Positions 21,932-33,330 of a DNA stretch of 64,000 nt are shown piece after piece. The stretch is from Microbotryum silenes-acaulis (Eukaryota > Basidiomycota > Microbotryomycetes > Microbotryales > Microbotryaceae), in assembly GCA_003665825.1 (NCBI GenBank), contig QPFY01000009.1, positions 1,240,001-1,304,000 on the forward strand, read 5' to 3'. The translations under genes were made by a program, and so were the position numbers. How positions within the stretch are numbered: position 1 is the first letter of the stretch; every line of letters starts with the position of its first letter. Under the pieces are notes generated by a model, which saw nothing but the letters and a program-made list of their open reading frames with translations, did not search any database and was not told the DNA's origin.

Positions 21932-22946
21932 ATGGCCGTCACACCGCAAAGACCGACCACCGGAGCAGCGGTCAAGACCAATCGACCACCCGGACAAGTT
22001 GGTCTTGCGGGACAGGCGTTGGGGGGTAGTGCGACGGGAGGAAAGGGGAGAAAGTCGGTACCTACTGGAGCTGGAGTGGCCGCCAAGGGGAGAGCATCGA
22101 CGGTGGGGAGAAAATTCATCGGTGGTAAGACGAGACGTGAGTCTTTTTTTGAGGAGGGCGGTGTGATGTGGGGCGTTGGTGAGGCGTAGAGGGCGAGGGT
22201 GCGACGCGTCGAGCGACGAGGCGAGAGTCGGGCTGAGGCGACGAAATAACCGAGGGGCGTCTACGCGTCATCATAGTTGAAATGTACTAACCTTCATCCC
22301 TTACCTTACAGCGGGCCAACAAACCGCCGGCGGGAAACCCAAACGGTTCAAACCCGGTACAGTCGCCCTACGCGAAATCCGCAAGTACCAGAAATCGACC
22401 GATCTCTTGCTCAGAAAACTGCCTTTTGCGCGAGTGGTACGTTCAGGAAAAGTTGAGATGCAAAAACTTGACCTGTCGCTGATTCTTCGCGGCGGGGAAT
22501 TGGTGCTTAGGTTCGCGAGATCGCTTCGGACTTTTTTGACGACGATGGCCAGCGCGTCGGGTTGAGGTGGCAGGCGTCGGCGTTGATGGCCTTGCAGGAG
22601 GCAACAGAAGCGTGAGTTTTCGAATCAGTCTGGTGGGGACAGTAGCCAAGTGATATCGAACGAGGCGTGACGACCATGACGGTGTGGATCTTCCCGAGCT
22701 GATCGAGAGGAGCTGATGTTCATTGCTTTTCATGCGATCAGATATCTCATCCATCTCTTCGAGGACGCCAATCTGTGTAAGCCCAATCATCCAAGATCGC
22801 AATACCGAATCGATGTGGAGCCAACTCGACTGACTCGCCCCATCTTCCGGATCTCTTCTTTCACAGGCGCGCTCCACGCACGGCGAGTTACGATCATGCA
22901 GAGGGATATGCAGCTCGTGCGACGATTAAGAGGCGACTTTATGTAA
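21932..22946 (+). CDS. CENP-A: Centromeric histone H3 variant CENP-A
   Basis: Exons 21932-22136, 22312-22436, 22511-22611, 22742-22776, 22867-22946 encode 181 residues. A divergent basic N-terminal tail (~80 residues) leads to the histone fold: [53 protein letters not shown] and [18 protein letters not shown]. The loop-1 stretch [15 protein letters not shown] (117-131) is longer than in canonical H3, and the H3 Gln-Thr-like residues are replaced, which marks CENP-A/Cse4. It replaces H3 in centromeric nucleosomes and seeds the kinetochore. Four introns interrupt the gene; all joins are consensus. Canonical H3 is excluded by the tail and loop. Confidence 0.95.
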
Positions 22947-23434
22947 AGAGGAACTCCCGAGGGACGCGATCCGTCCCGAGTAACGGGGTCGGGTGTAATT
23001 GTAAAGATTCGGATGGAAGTGTTTAGGTACAATTTTTGTAGGATTTCGTTTTTTTCGTCTTCTTTTGAGTACGTAGGGTGGTCATGTGTAGAGTAACCAA
23101 CGGATACCCCTTTTCTTTCGAGACTTGAAAATGTGGTTCGAGAGAACTAGTGAATCGGAGAGGACTGAATTTTCGCAAAGCATGATCACGAGCGACTTGC
23201 ACGGGTTATCGTCTCAGGGATTGAATCTGGTAGAACTTCAACGCACGCTCATAGTAAGATTGCACAACAGTGTCTGATTCTGCAAACAACATAAAAGGGA
23301 CGACTGCTCTCCCGAATAACGTATATGTGCCGCGAGTCATCAAGACTCGCTCGGTCGGAAAGCACCAGCCTTTCCAACGACGCCCAGCGCGAGTAAGGAA
23401 CGTGTTTCCTCGAGAAGAGAGCACCCCACACCTA
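22947..23434. other. Intergenic with one doubtful short frame
   Basis: A minus-strand frame at 23206-23424 contains RGNTFLTRAGRRWKGWCFPT and ERVLMTRGTYTLFGRAVVPF and looks protein-like, but I recognise no family and see no upstream exon. It may be a gene fragment. Confidence 0.35.
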
Positions 23435-23971
23435 TTAGAACAACGTTGAGAGTCCTAAGATGGCGACCACACCACCCATCACGCGACCCGAAACACCACC
23501 GGGAAGGACGAAGCGCAACTCGCTGCCGGACTTGGCTTTGGCGCTCACGGAAGGGGTGATCGTGTTGGAAGACTTGGTCGTGTTCGTGTTCGTGTTCGTG
23601 TCCGTGTCGACGGTCGTTCCTGTCGCGTTGGCGACGATCTGTGCGATCGAAGGCACGCCACTGTTGGAGTTGCTCGAAGCGTTGCGAGAGGCGCCGGCCG
23701 AGGCTCGCGATGGGGCACCTCCGGTGGTGGTTGAGCGAACAAGCGAAGCCGACGCGGTCGCGCTGGCGACCTTGGTGGTCACTTTGGCGGCGGCGGCGAC
23801 ACCCTTGAGGGCTTGTTGTTGAGCGGCGGTGAACTTGCCTGTCATGGATTTGAGACTGGGAGTCGAGCGCAGGAGACGTCCAGGGTCAGCCGCGCTCATG
23901 CTGCCGGAGGGAGAGGGAGAGAACTCACGTGAATCGAGACGAGAAGGACTGGAGAGCGGAGCCTTTGGCAT
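23435..23971 (-). CDS. Ser/Thr-rich protein with hydrophobic C-terminus, probably 5'-truncated
   Basis: The frame ends at 23435-23437 and reaches the ATG at 23971, which directly abuts a transposon end. A likely intron runs from a GTGAGT donor near 23931 to an acceptor near 23847, joining SPSRLDSR to KFTAAQQQALKG. The product is rich in Ser, Thr, Ala and Asn (TNTNTNTT) and ends GRVMGGVVAILGLSTLF, a tail like that of GPI-anchored wall proteins. There is no signal peptide, which supports loss of the 5' end by the insertion. Function unknown. Confidence 0.35.
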   Translation of the reverse strand: MPKAPLSSPSRLDSREFSPSPSGSMSAADPGRLLRSTPSLKSMTGKFTAAQQQALKGVAAAAKVTTKVASATASASLVRSTTTGGAPSRASAGASRNASSNSNSGVPSIAQIVANATGTTVDTDTNTNTNTTKSSNTITPSVSAKAKSGSELRFVLPGGVSGRVMGGVVAILGLSTLF

Positions 23972-24064
23972 CTTACATGTGTCGACATGTGTAAGTACGT
24001 GGGTTGACATGTGTAAGGACACGCCCGCGCGCGGACGTGACATGCGTAAGGATACGCCCGCGCG
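23972..24064 (+). repeat. Left terminal inverted repeat of the MULE-like element
   Basis: Starts CTTACATGTGTCGACATGTG. Inside it the motif ACATGTGTAAGKACRCG is repeated about three times; the copy at the other end lacks about 9 bp (a CG-rich piece). Confidence 0.8.
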
Positions 24065-26041
24065 CGCACGTGCCATGTGGAACGACAGGAGGCGCACTCA
24101 GCTCGAAGCCTTTGTTCACCTAATTGTCCCCCACACCGCCCATCGACGTCAACACCGTGGCACTGTTTGACTTTGCGAACCAGCCAATTGTGACCTCCAG
24201 CACGCTTCATTTTGTGCCAGCAGGCACGGACTCAAATCTTTCACCAATGAGATTGCGGAACCGCCAACTTCCCGACCGTGACGCCGGGCCCTGGGTTCGG
24301 ACTCGTTCCGCAGCTGGAGAGGGGCCCCGACGGCGGACTCCCAAGTCGAGATCCAAAGTTCCAAGCATCAAACGCCGATCAACGGTAGGAACCAATCGTC
24401 GAATCAGGAAAGGAAACGGCCAGCCGGTCCCCGAGTCGGCAAACTCAGCGCATCCTCAGGACGATTTTGGCGACCTTCAAGCTGAAGCATTGACCTGCAC
24501 GGTGTCCGCGCCGCGGCTATCAAAATCCCGACTCCAACAGGAGATTCTCCTATCTCCGACCATACAAGCGACTTGCCTAATCGCATCAAGTCCGCAGAGG
24601 ACTGCGAGGAGAACTATGACAAGAATGTGGACCATAAAAAGCACAACGATCACAAGGACGACCGTAACAATGACTCACCTTGTTCCACTCGGATCGCCGA
24701 CCACACTCCCTTCCACCACACCATCGAGCACGAGAAGTCAACAATGCCCCTCCTGTGTTCCCAGAACAGCGATCCCGGGTGGCCGTCGCTGCGCAGTCAA
24801 AGCAGTGTTGAGAGTGGGAATCCCGCTTCTACCCTCCAAGTCGGCTCGTTTTCGTCAACATTAGCTCCGAACCTCCCCCGCCTAAGCGTTTCACAACCCA
24901 AGGCTATTCCAAAGGACAGCTCCATTCACCCCAATCATCAACATACGACTCTTAAGCTTGAAGGTACGCCACATGCTCTCTCCCGGTCTGCTTAACAAAC
25001 GGCTTCACTGAAAATTGATATTGTCCACTCGCCTTTCCTAGTTTTGATGGTCAACACTGAGGTGTCCTTGAAACCTCTCTTGGCGACTAACGTGCTGATG
25101 ATATTTACGCTCTTAATCCCGGTCAACTTCACGGAGACAGGACGTCGTTTCGTCTATCTACGAGGTATTTTGGAAGAGGTTGCTGGAGAAACTGGCCTGG
25201 CTCTCCAAGGTATGCAAGACAAGATTTGATCGATTCCCGAGCAGTGTCGCCATGCCACTCAGGCAGTTGCTGACCGTTTAATTCGGCGACTTATCTGTGC
25301 CTTTGTACAGAGGACTCCTGCTTCGACTACTGGGTGGTCGACGACGCGGCTACGTCATCTGCTCACTCGACTCCATGTTCTGGCTCCTGCCGGTACGACA
25401 AACTCGCAGCATTTACTGCTGCGACCGACTCTTCAGACAAGGTTCTCGGATCGACCGGATTGGTACTCGACATCGACTCGTTGCCAACAGAAGCAACCAT
25501 TACCTTGAGAGTGCGTTCAGCTTCATGAGTTGACGGATTCTATGTCGTTGAGCTTCAGTCGCTGAGCTGACTCTTGATTGCAAATGTCACAGGTCTACGA
25601 GCACATCAAGGCTCGACTCCCATTCGTAAATGACACTGCAAGACCTCAAGGCCGGGTAGATGTCACTGACTCAAGTGGCGCACCTTCTGCTTCCAAGCAC
25701 GACTTGCTTGTCAGGGAAAAGCGTCAAGCATCTCCAAGCGACGGGATTTCCGACAATCCACGTCCGAACACCGAACCAGATTCAACGGATGTCAAGCTCG
25801 TCAACAGTAAAGATCATGCACCTTTACCAACGTATAGTGAAGGAAGGACAACGCTGACGGACCTGATGCTCGAAGCATACCCACAAGAGATTGTTCTTGA
25901 TCCTTGGCGGCCCAACGGACTTGGGACGACGTCCTCACTGTTCGTATGGATTCAGGCTCGAGCGGTGGCTTGTCACACATGTGGGCTTTCTCGGCGTAAT
26001 CATCTCGAACCGATTCAAAAGGGCGATGGAAAGGCCCGCGT

Positions 26042-27631
26042 TTGGATGCGAACGTCGAGTACATCAGGTACAGCAAAAGACGTGGCATGGGCGTGTTCGT
26101 CTGTTGTGATCAATCGTGCCCTGGCAAGCGTCGACCTCACACATCGCTGTCGATGGCGAGTAGGTCAAAGTTTTTTCAGGAGGAGACTCCACAGCTCGTC
26201 ACTGGACGCCCCAAGAAGGCTGCAACCCGCAAGCACCTCGCTCCGAACGTTGAGAGGCCTTCAGACGAATTACCGCCGTGTCCAATTACAAGTTGTAACG
26301 GACCGATGAAGCACATCCTGTGCTCCGCTACGATCGTCCGAGGGCAGCGTGAGGAATGCCCGGGGGAAATATATATCTGGCATTCGGGGTACCATTTGCA
26401 TCCTCCGCCCCCGGTGTCGCGTCCGTCGCCGCAACATCTGGAAGAGCTGCGACAATTGCGTAAAGCCGCTCCACAAGCATCGGCGGCCGAGCTGCGTATG
26501 GGACAAATGACCGCTTTTCCGCAGGACCCTCGTCATCGGCCGTCCGCCTCCGAGATTTGCCCTGTATTCGACAGCACTCGATCAATCTCGAGATACGCGC
26601 CAAGAGTGGGCCACAGTAAGCGTAATGGAGCCCCGCCCGACACGCTGATGTCAGCTATTGAAGCTGTTGCCAATGCCGGTTGCCTCGCGTACATCGAAAT
26701 GCCGGGACAGCGTCAAGGAGAGCCACTTTCCGAGCAAATACACGACCCTGACCCTCGGAAGCAACCCAGGAACGATGGGTCGCGGTCAAAGTCGAAGATC
26801 ATCTCGGATTCCCTAACCGACTCTGAGACGTCATTTGGCATCCAGACTCCTCAAATGAAAGCGAGGCTCTCGGAATCAATTGGCGAGCGGCTGGTCGAAG
26901 GCAGTTTGGGATGGCTTACCGACGCTCACAACACCTATTTTTGCGACAAGTGGGTCTTGCTCGCCACGGTCTGCTATTCGCCAAGCGCTCGTCGCTGGTT
27001 TCCGATCTTGTACTCCGTTGGCAACCACGAGCGATCGGGCTTCTACCGCCAGAATTTTACGCAATTATTCCAGATTCTTGACGATGCCAATTATAGCGTG
27101 GTGGACATCGTCAACGGAGTCGCATTTGTTGTTGATTATTCAAGCGCGCAGATTTCGGGTCTTCGCCAAGCCATTTCGGATTGGTACGTGGCATGCAAGA
27201 CCGCAGATGTGGGACGCTTGAACGTCACACCCGATCAGGTGTCACAGTGGATTGTAGCGGCTATTCAGATTGGCGAGAAGGCGGCAAGCGGGTGCGCCTT
27301 TCACTTCATTGAGCAAGTCAGGAGGTTCGGGGTCCGACATCTCAGTACGCAAACCGAGCGCGAACGATTTGCAATGCTGGTCAACACCATGCGCAATGCA
27401 AAGTCCCATGCATCGATTGAGTCCATGGCGAAGCGCACAATCGACGAGTTTCCTGTGGCAGAGAATTGGATCAAATGGTGGACACGACCGGCGATTCGAA
27501 ATGTGGTATTCAAGGAACTAAATGGATCCGCAGAAAGAAGGTCAATACAACTGACGAAGCTCTCATCTTACAATGTTCTCCAGCGGTGCAGTCTTCCTGG
27601 AGGAAGTTACAGTAGGGAACATTCATGTTGA
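26042..27631 (+). CDS. MULE-like transposase, main exon, 3' end probably damaged
   Basis: The frame reads KRRGMGVFVCCDQSCPGKRR, CPITSCNGPMKHILCSA and GYHLHPPPP, a Cys/His pattern like the GCM-type DNA-binding part of fungal MULE proteins, then LRQLRKAAPQASAAELRMG. The catalytic region follows: WLTDAHNTYFCDKWVLLATV with RRWFPILYSVGNHERSGFYR (first Asp), a second Asp in AFVVDYSSAQISG, and CAFHFIEQVRRF (Glu). WIKWWTRP fits the family's later segment, but about residue 495 the frame departs; a neighbouring frame continues with VNTTDEALILQ, suggesting a frameshift near 27510. Upstream exons probably lie in 24.2-26.0 kb (polar, Lys/Arg-rich). Likely inactive. Confidence 0.65.
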   Translation: MDANVEYIRYSKRRGMGVFVCCDQSCPGKRRPHTSLSMASRSKFFQEETPQLVTGRPKKAATRKHLAPNVERPSDELPPCPITSCNGPMKHILCSATIVRGQREECPGEIYIWHSGYHLHPPPPVSRPSPQHLEELRQLRKAAPQASAAELRMGQMTAFPQDPRHRPSASEICPVFDSTRSISRYAPRVGHSKRNGAPPDTLMSAIEAVANAGCLAYIEMPGQRQGEPLSEQIHDPDPRKQPRNDGSRSKSKIISDSLTDSETSFGIQTPQMKARLSESIGERLVEGSLGWLTDAHNTYFCDKWVLLATVCYSPSARRWFPILYSVGNHERSGFYRQNFTQLFQILDDANYSVVDIVNGVAFVVDYSSAQISGLRQAISDWYVACKTADVGRLNVTPDQVSQWIVAAIQIGEKAASGCAFHFIEQVRRFGVRHLSTQTERERFAMLVNTMRNAKSHASIESMAKRTIDEFPVAENWIKWWTRPAIRNVVFKELNGSAERRSIQLTKLSSYNVLQRCSLPGGSYSREHSC

Positions 27632-27838
27632 TGGCAAGTTTGACTCACGAAGTTTTGCCCCAGTGGTCCAGTGAAGTTCCGGCCTTGTCAATCACTAATG
27701 TAGTGTACAGTAGGGGCTATGATAGCGGCCAGCAATAGTATAATTCACAAAAATTAGTACAAAAATGGGCATGGCGATACTTTGACAACCGCTGGTGTGC
27801 GCAAAGAGTCAATTCACCAGCAGCAGCCTGCCAGTGCT

Positions 27839-27927
27839 CTTTGCGCGCGGGCGTATCCTTACGCATGTCACCGGGCGTGTCCTTACACATGTCAACCCAC
27901 GTACTTACACATGTCGACACATGTAAG
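27839..27927 (-). repeat. Right terminal inverted repeat of the MULE-like element
   Basis: The reverse complement matches 23972-24064 over about 85 bp with one indel. Beyond it, GTGCGGTAARKACAC occurs twice within 35 bp. Confidence 0.8.
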
Positions 27928-29398
27928 GATACGAGGGTGCGGTAAATACACGGGAGGTGCGGTAAGGACACAGAAATTTTGAATCACTATAAGTCTTGCA
28001 ATACACATGCTATCATGTAGTCCTTGCAGACACCATCCAGAAATAGGTGTATGTTGATGTTACATTATCAAGATGAACAGATTTGGTCGTGTATTGACCT
28101 TAACTCATGTGTAAGGATGCATCCTTACATGTATACAAGCCGCTCGCGCGACGTGTAGCGGTAAAATGAATCAAGTTGCAGCGGGATGAGGGACAACTAG
28201 CGGTGTGTCCAACCGTTCAACAAGAACGAACTATCCAAGGGCGTCTGACAACGAAAGACGAGATTGAAACCCAGCGAGTGTAGCGGGATGGAAGCCAAGA
28301 AGAAACGGAAATGAACGTAGTGGGAAGGCAGACTGAAAACCGAAGAAGAGAAAGGAAGAATTTAAGTAGTTTTTCACGCGAGTGACAAGGGATCGAGGGT
28401 GGGGTCAATCAGATGGAGCTTTGCAAGAACAAGCTCAGGGTGATGTCAGTTGGCTGCAACTGGTGAGAGTGGGGATAGCTACCTTTGTCCTCAGCATACC
28501 TTTGCAAGAACAAGCGAAACTCTGAGATGCGGCAGGCAGGCAGAGGCAGCGTTTCGAGCGAGAGGGGTTCGGCAAAGGGACTGCTGAGAGATGCAGGGGG
28601 TGCGAGTCAGATAAGTGGTTCAACAAGGACTACCGACTAACTGCCCGTACAAGTTGGCAAGATCCCTGTAGGAACCAAAGTGGTAACTTCACCGTGCAAC
28701 AAGCTTGGGTGACTAAAAACACTTACTCCGAGGTACTCTAGGACAGAGCCGCGTCCGACGAGGATTTGGAGAAGCTAGTGGCGACTAGCTGAGAATGTCC
28801 TGCCAGATGAAACGCTCGGTCAGCGACCTCGTCACCTGTGAGGTGATCTTGGGAGTGAGGAACGCACCCGTCTCTACAGGTGGTGAACGCACCGGCAGAG
28901 GCTGGTAGAGACGTCGACGGTGCAGCGAAGGCCCTGAAGAGAACAGAACGTGCCGCGCGAGTAACTGCCTGTGAGCCGGCGTGTGTGGGTGTGGGAGAGT
29001 GTGGGAGGGCTCAAGCAGGGGAAAGAGGAGAGGGGAGGCCCGAGCGCGCGAGCTCGATCGGCGCGTCAAATCCTTGCAGCAAGGCCGAAAAGAACATCAG
29101 TGGACTCTCCTGTCGACGACGAGCGGTTGCGCGCAGCAACAGTGATCGCTCTCCCTCTCCCCCTCTCTCTTGTCTCTCTTGTCTTCCCATTCGCCTACCC
29201 CTCAGCAAATCGCCTTTGCTGAGGCATCGGATCATGGAGGGAGATCTCCCCCCACTCGACACGGTGGCCGATCTCCGGGGCCACCATTTCTGCCGGGTCA
29301 ACTTTGCCGATCGGGCAAAGACCCACAGCACCCACGGCTACCCTCGGAGAGAGCGGGCCAATCGTCGCCATTGGGCCCTTCCACCCAAACCCTGAGGT
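27928..29398. other. Repeat-rich stretch without recognised gene
   Basis: Contains a 20-bp perfect palindrome at 28110-28129 and two copies of CTTTGCAAGAACAAGC (near 28424 and 28501). A plus frame at 28880-29395 has skewed composition and no motif, so I do not call it. Confidence 0.4.
28110..28129. repeat. Perfect 20-bp palindrome
   Basis: TGTAAGGATGCATCCTTACA. Each half equals the core motif of the MULE-like terminal repeats, as if two element ends were fused head to head. Confidence 0.8.
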
Positions 29399-29402
29399 TC
29401 GA

Positions 29403-30208
29403 GAACGGTCGATCTCAACCTGCTTCCTCGCATCCTCGGCGGATTCGACCGAGGTGTGGCTCATCAAGGTCCTCCCGACGTGCCAGCATCTCGTCCCACA
29501 AGTGGCCATCGAAGTCGCTAGGCTTCTCGCGCGGGGTGTTGGCCCATATATTGGAGTAGCTCTCAGGGGGCTCGAGCAAAGGTTGGGCCAACAAGGCGAC
29601 GGTGTCTTTGAGGTGTAAACGGGGCCGAGGGCAGGAGGGAGCGAACAGGAAAAGGAGGTGGTGGCGACAATCGCGCTCGAAAGAAAGACTGCGAGAAACC
29701 TTAAACCGATCTATGACAAGTCACACACAGCCGCTGGCCTTGTATGGCCTGCGCTCAAGAGCACTCTCAATATTTGCATCTTCAAGGGTTAGCCGATCCG
29801 CATTGCAAGGTCTCCACAAGATTGGCCTCTTTGAAGATGCGAATATCGAGAGTGCTCTTGAGCGCGGGCCATATAAGGCCAGCAGCTGTGTGCGACTTGT
29901 CATAGAGCGATTTCAGGTTTCTAGCAGTCTTTCCTTCGAGCGCGATTGTCGCTCCTGCCCTCGGCCCCGTCCACACCTCAGAGACACCGTCGTCTTGTTG
30001 GCCCAACCTTTGCTCGAGCCCCCTGAGAGCTACTCCAATATATGGACTAGCACCCCCGACACCCCGCGCGAGATGCCTGACGACTTTGATGGCCACTTTC
30101 GATTCTGGCACGTCGGGGGGGAGGGCCGAATTGTGATCGAGATCTTGATGAGCCACACCTCGGTCGAATCCGCCGAGGATGCGAGGGAGTAGGGTCAGGT
30201 CGACCGTT
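29403..30208. repeat. Inverted repeat (snap-back), arms about 385 bp
   Basis: Left arm 29403-29786, right arm 29829-30208, with a 42-nt spacer. The arms are diverged. The right arm read on the minus strand is open for ~150 codons (contains SPYIGVALRGLEQRLGQQDD and KTARNLKSLYDKSHTAAGL), while the left arm has a stop after the LGQQ...GVFEV part and an extra ~27-bp segment. No start ATG is seen and no family is recognised. Confidence 0.75.
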
Positions 30209-30829
30209 GACGCTCGGATGTCCGGGTCATAGGTATCCACAGCTCCGTCCGGGCTCGTCCGGGTTGTGTTGATTGTTTACTTGGCCCTACCGACCGGGCC
30301 ACGTGCTCGACCAACGACGACGCGCCCAGACCGCGCACAATGAGCCATTAGACCACGAGCGCTCGCTTGCGACTTGCGCTCTTTGCTGATGAGAGCAAGA
30401 TATGCCGTGTTACCGCACACTGCAGACTGTTGGTTACGGACGACCCGGAATGGGACCGCTTGCTCGCATGGAACTCCGCAACGATTCGGTCACTGCTCAC
30501 AAGCTCGCACGCCCCACATCCTAGCTCGCAATTCACCCTCCCACGATACCTCTCGCGACCAGTTTCAAGCACGATTGCGTCGATGTCGAGACGGAAGACC
30601 CGCAATGCCTCAAGCACTATCACCCCGTCTCGACCGCGCCGCGAATCACTCAACCGCCCGCCCTCGTGATCCGACTCGTCGAGTCATCCGTCCAAAGTCA
30701 CAGACCGTCTACGTTGCACCTCATGGCACCTCAACATCCCACATTCCCGCTCGTCTCCTTTCCGTTCAACTTGATCGGACTTGCTGGCTTTCAACCTTGT
30801 CGATCGCACCATCCAATCGACTTTCCGAC

Positions 30830-33330
30830 TCAACTCTCGAGATTTGCTACGGAACACCTCATCGTTTTACCTTACTCGATCACCATCCTACCTTGCGCAC
30901 GTTGAACCATACAGTCACAACTCGGGCTTCTCCGGTCCACTCGGCGCTCGAATTGGGCCTCGGACTGTGACGAACTTTCGCACTGTCAATCGATCTCGGC
31001 GATTCGCTCGACCAGCTTGTTACGTGCGATCAGCATCCCACATCTCCGACTTGCACGTTCGTACACGCTTCCGCAACTCTGGTCATACGGTCATGGACTG
31101 CGACCAGTGTCGCACGGTGTTCCATCTCCCCTCGCTTGGTGTCGAGGAACTCATTTGGCATTTACTTAGCAAGCAAAAGTCCAAAAGGTCAGTGTGTATT
31201 TTCAACCTGAAGGCCGTTCCTTCCTTCACACTTCGTGTTTCGAGCAAGTGCGTTCTTGCTCATGTTTAACGTTTCAATCGCTCCACCAGGTCTCGGATTT
31301 CCGCGTGCGCTTAACTCGGCTCTTTAGACTCCGACTCCTTGAAACCGTTTCTCGCTCTTGCAGATGACTGAGCGTCCAGACTTTTCTGGCGAACTTGCTT
31401 TGCTCGGCCTCGATCTCCTCTCCGTCGTCCCCGACCTCAAAAATCAACTCGGTGCGAGGGATCGCTCGTTGGGGAGGGTGGGGGTTAACCCCACGTCGAT
31501 GCATCGCTCGAGCGTTCTCGGTCGGACACGTGCTCGGTCAGCGCATCGCTTCGATCACCCCGATCGCCCCCTCGCTACTCGACGGATGAGTGTGGTGAGC
31601 TCTTCATTAAGATAGTTTTCAGCGGGAACTGCATTCGCTCACCTCATGATCGTCTTTGCTGCGCATCACTCTAGTTCAGATCGCGCGTGGGCCGACTCGC
31701 TGGCATCCGAGCTTCGCACCGAACCGCACGACCATACTCTACGATCACGATGCGACTCCTTCATCAGCACCATCGAGGAGATACTCACCCTTCCTCAGGC
31801 CTCGCATCGATGCACACATCGCTCGACCCACATTGCCGCACTGTCGACCTGTGAGGATCACCTTGGCCACCCCCACATCGTTCACTCGCGTTGTCAACGT
31901 CGACCGATAACACGAATGCAACCACTCGCTGTCACTGCCATTCTTGATCGAACCGACGGGTCTCATCGACGAGTCTTACCGACGGGTCTCATCGACGAGT
32001 CCCACCGACGCGGCAAGCTCGGAGTTTGTCGGAACATCTGTTGCTCGACTCGGCGACCATTTGATCGATGCCGTCCGAAGCTTCGCACCCACCATCGACC
32101 TTCGGTCCGATCTACCGTTCGACCGACCGAACTGACAAACCTCTGTAGCTCGATCTCGCCCCCTGTCCTTGCCGATCCCATCACCACGACGTGCGAAGTA
32201 ACAACTCGGTCGCCCCTCGCGATGGCTTCCTCGACCGCCTCAACCGTCGACCTTCCACCCTACTCGTGCTCGATCGCCATATACTCACTATCATCAACTG
32301 ACCTACTCACCGTGAATGCCAACCCCACGATCGCCTCATTCTCGACCGGTCTGTCAAGCTCACCTATCGACGCAATCTACATCACCTTGTCTTGATCTGT
32401 GTCGTCGCACCCAGCTCCACACTCTTTTCACCGGCGAATCAGCTCGATCAATCAGGACCCCAGTCTGGTATGCTCTTCTCTCTGACCTGGGTCTCCATCG
32501 TCTCAAGTCCCTTCAATATTGACGCTATTTCAAACGCTCATCTGTGTTCCACAGCATTGCGTGACCATCCCTGGCGCTAGATCCGACTCGCACGTCACCC
32601 GTCGTCAGCTTCGCACCGACTTGCTCGATCACCGCTCGCACCCGATTTCAGAGCTTGCCATTCAATACTGCGATCGCCAATACGATTTTTCTCGATCCGA
32701 GTTCTGTCATTTCCCTGGTATCTGCTTGACTCTTCGGCGTTCTTCTTGGGTGGTTCGGCACTCGAGCAGCTTTGTCGAGCAGCATCATCTCGACTCGAAC
32801 CGCTCGGCACTCGAACGATCGACGATCAGCTGGACCCTGCCATTGCATTGGCGATGCTCGATGGACGGTCAAGCACCCGAGTGGACGACTGTTGCGCTGA
32901 CCGCTGACATGATCGGCGTGAAAATCGTCAAAAGACGTGATGGTGCGGTCCGTGGCGGTGTTCACATGAGGTGTAAGAGACGGTGTTGGAACATGACGAA
33001 GGAGCGTAAGGGTACACGGAAAGGACCGTTTGTGATGTAATGCACGTCAACCCCAACATGCAATGTAACACCATTGTATGAACCCCAACACACGTTGTCG
33101 CATGATCATGTGAACGTGAAGCTCAACACACATTGTCGCAACATTGTGTGGACCGTACCGTCTCCGGGTGAGCGCTTGAACATGTGATCGCCGTGTGGGC
33201 GGTCCTTTGCTCCGCCAGCTCGAAACCGCTCCGAGGATGGATGTATGATGTGTCGTGATGAATCAATTGCATTTGATCATTTTTCATTTCGGAGATCGCG
33301 AGCGCTCTTGGTCGAAGGCTGCGCGGCTGC
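30830..33330 (+). repeat. Unidentified dispersed repeat family R1, copy I
   Basis: The first part (30830-31480) resembles the reverse complement of 39157-39930; the second part (31490-33330) resembles 44093-46040 and its inverted copy. Shared landmarks include GATGCATCGCTCGAGCG, GAGTGTGGTGAGCTCTTCATT and GGGAACTGCATTCGCTCACC. It is rich in TCGA and short repeats, with no intact long frame. It could be a non-autonomous transposon or a decayed retroelement; it ends next to kinase gene A. Confidence 0.6.

Larger units (their letters stand above)
23972..27927 (+). mobile_element. MULE-like DNA transposon with GCM-type N-terminal region
   Basis: About 4 kb bounded by inverted repeats at 23972-24064 and 27839-27927 and encoding a transposase-like protein in between (see 26042-27631). 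No target-site duplication was recognised at these borders; the right border may extend further, since related motifs recur up to 28129. Confidence 0.7.

Noticed and set aside
28880..29395. Plus-strand 171-codon frame
   Set aside because: Composition is skewed, no motif is recognised and it ends inside the flank of the snap-back repeat.
30300..30362. tRNA-like stretch on the minus strand (GTGGTCTAATGGCTC)
   Set aside because: It resembles an A box and a 7-bp stem with 6 of 7 pairs can be drawn, but there is no B box or proper T arm.
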